DNA of 64,000 nucleotides, from the NCBI RefSeq assembly GCF_003589595.1, contig NW_020654229.1:4663380-4727379 (forward strand). The letters run 5' to 3'. Both the position numbers and the translations under genes were made by a program. Positions 63,610-64,000 of the stretch are shown piece by piece. The notes under the pieces were generated by a model. That model ran no database searches. It worked only from the letters and a program-made list of their open reading frames with translations, and was not told the origin of the DNA. Source of the DNA: Hyposmocoma kahamanoa (taxonomy: Eukaryota; Arthropoda; Insecta; Lepidoptera; Cosmopterigidae). The first letter of the stretch is position 1, and each line of letters begins with the position of its first letter.

Positions 63610-63966
63610 TAAATATTAAGGCTTTGCCCTCGCATTTAGCCTATGAAAGGATTGGGAAAGAAGAATTACAGCTTAACGAAGAGGTACGAAATTTGGATGA
63701 TAAAGGATATGGTCGGTTGGGTAGGTGGGTAGCTATTATATATCGGCATACATATTAATGTACATTACATACATTATGTATGTCGATATATAATAGCTAA
63801 AGTAAATACAACATTTGCAAACCGAAAATTCAGCAAACGATCGGCCCATTTGTACAATTTAATTAATAAGGCATTAGAAATATACGCCAAAAGTTATAGA
63901 GACTGCAAGAAAGTTATATCAAATAGCTACAATCGAAATCGTATGAGAAAACCGAAGATCTATTAG
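63610..63966 (+). pseudogene. LINE C-terminal fragment split by a hairpin
   Basis: KALPSHLAYERIGKEELQLN and, after a hairpin insertion, NRKFSKRSAHLYNLINKALE then IYAKSYRDCKKVI. This order matches the end of a lepidopteran LINE ORF2. The frame ends at 63966. Confidence 0.55.
63730..63799. repeat. Hairpin inserted in the LINE fragment
   Basis: TAGCTATTATATATCGGCAT and the inverse ATGTCGATATATAATAGCTA form arms of about 25 bp with one mismatch and a loop of about 20 bp. Confidence 0.85.
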
Positions 63967-64000
63967 AATACTTGCTTTAAATACACTACTTTCCTAATCT

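Noticed and set aside
1..64000. CRISPR array, bacterial operon or phage region
   Set aside because: Introns, LINEs, SINEs and a ZAD gene mark a nuclear insect genome; no regularly spaced direct repeats were seen.

Overview
The window is eukaryotic nuclear DNA from an insect, most probably a moth or butterfly. The grounds are AT-rich sequence, coding exons split by GT-AG introns, a ZAD plus C2H2 zinc-finger gene, and a dense mix of R1, RTE and jockey/CR1-like LINEs, BEL/Pao and mariner remnants, tRNA-derived SINEs and many small inverted-repeat elements of types common in Lepidoptera. No database was searched, so the species is not claimed. There are two 10-N assembly gaps (22473-22482 and 40459-40468).

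Left part (1-24.4 kb). Transposon debris occupies 1-3.2 kb. On the minus strand lies a locus for a low-complexity secreted protein. It has a TATA box and a hydrophobic start exon at 24.4 kb, then small exons rich in Lys/Asp and in Gly down to a stop and poly(A) signal at 13.3 kb. A second block (5112-3280) has one 1.4-kb exon of Lys/Glu-rich then Gln/Gly/Ser repeats and a short last exon. Every internal boundary in both blocks is phase 1, so they may be one alternatively terminated silk-like gene or two neighbours. The introns hold a P-like miniature element, LTR-like repeats and R1/RTE/RNase H LINE remnants.

Middle part (24.4-43.5 kb). This is mostly transposable-element territory: nested inverted-repeat elements, a 943-bp TA-flanked element, RT fragments, a broken mariner, a BEL/Pao integrase fragment, a truncated Crypton-like ORF and several perfect palindromes. 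Two tiny minus-strand exons near 34.2-34.5 kb may be the 3' end of an unrecognised gene.

Right part (43.5-60.0 kb). A complete plus-strand ZAD-C2H2 transcription-factor gene can be assembled from eight exons with consistent phases (633 residues, nine zinc fingers). Its introns carry a nearly intact LINE, a second copy of the P-like element and a 1.75-kb foldback structure. Introns 3 and 7 share several segments in the same order, which suggests duplication inside the gene. The last 4 kb hold a minus-strand 156-residue ORF (63500-63030) and more repeats.

Recurring families tie the window together: a roughly 330-bp SINE-like repeat in about ten copies, an 8-bp-TSD miniature element (three whole copies), the P-like element (two copies) and a roughly 400-500-bp inverted-repeat element (three copies).
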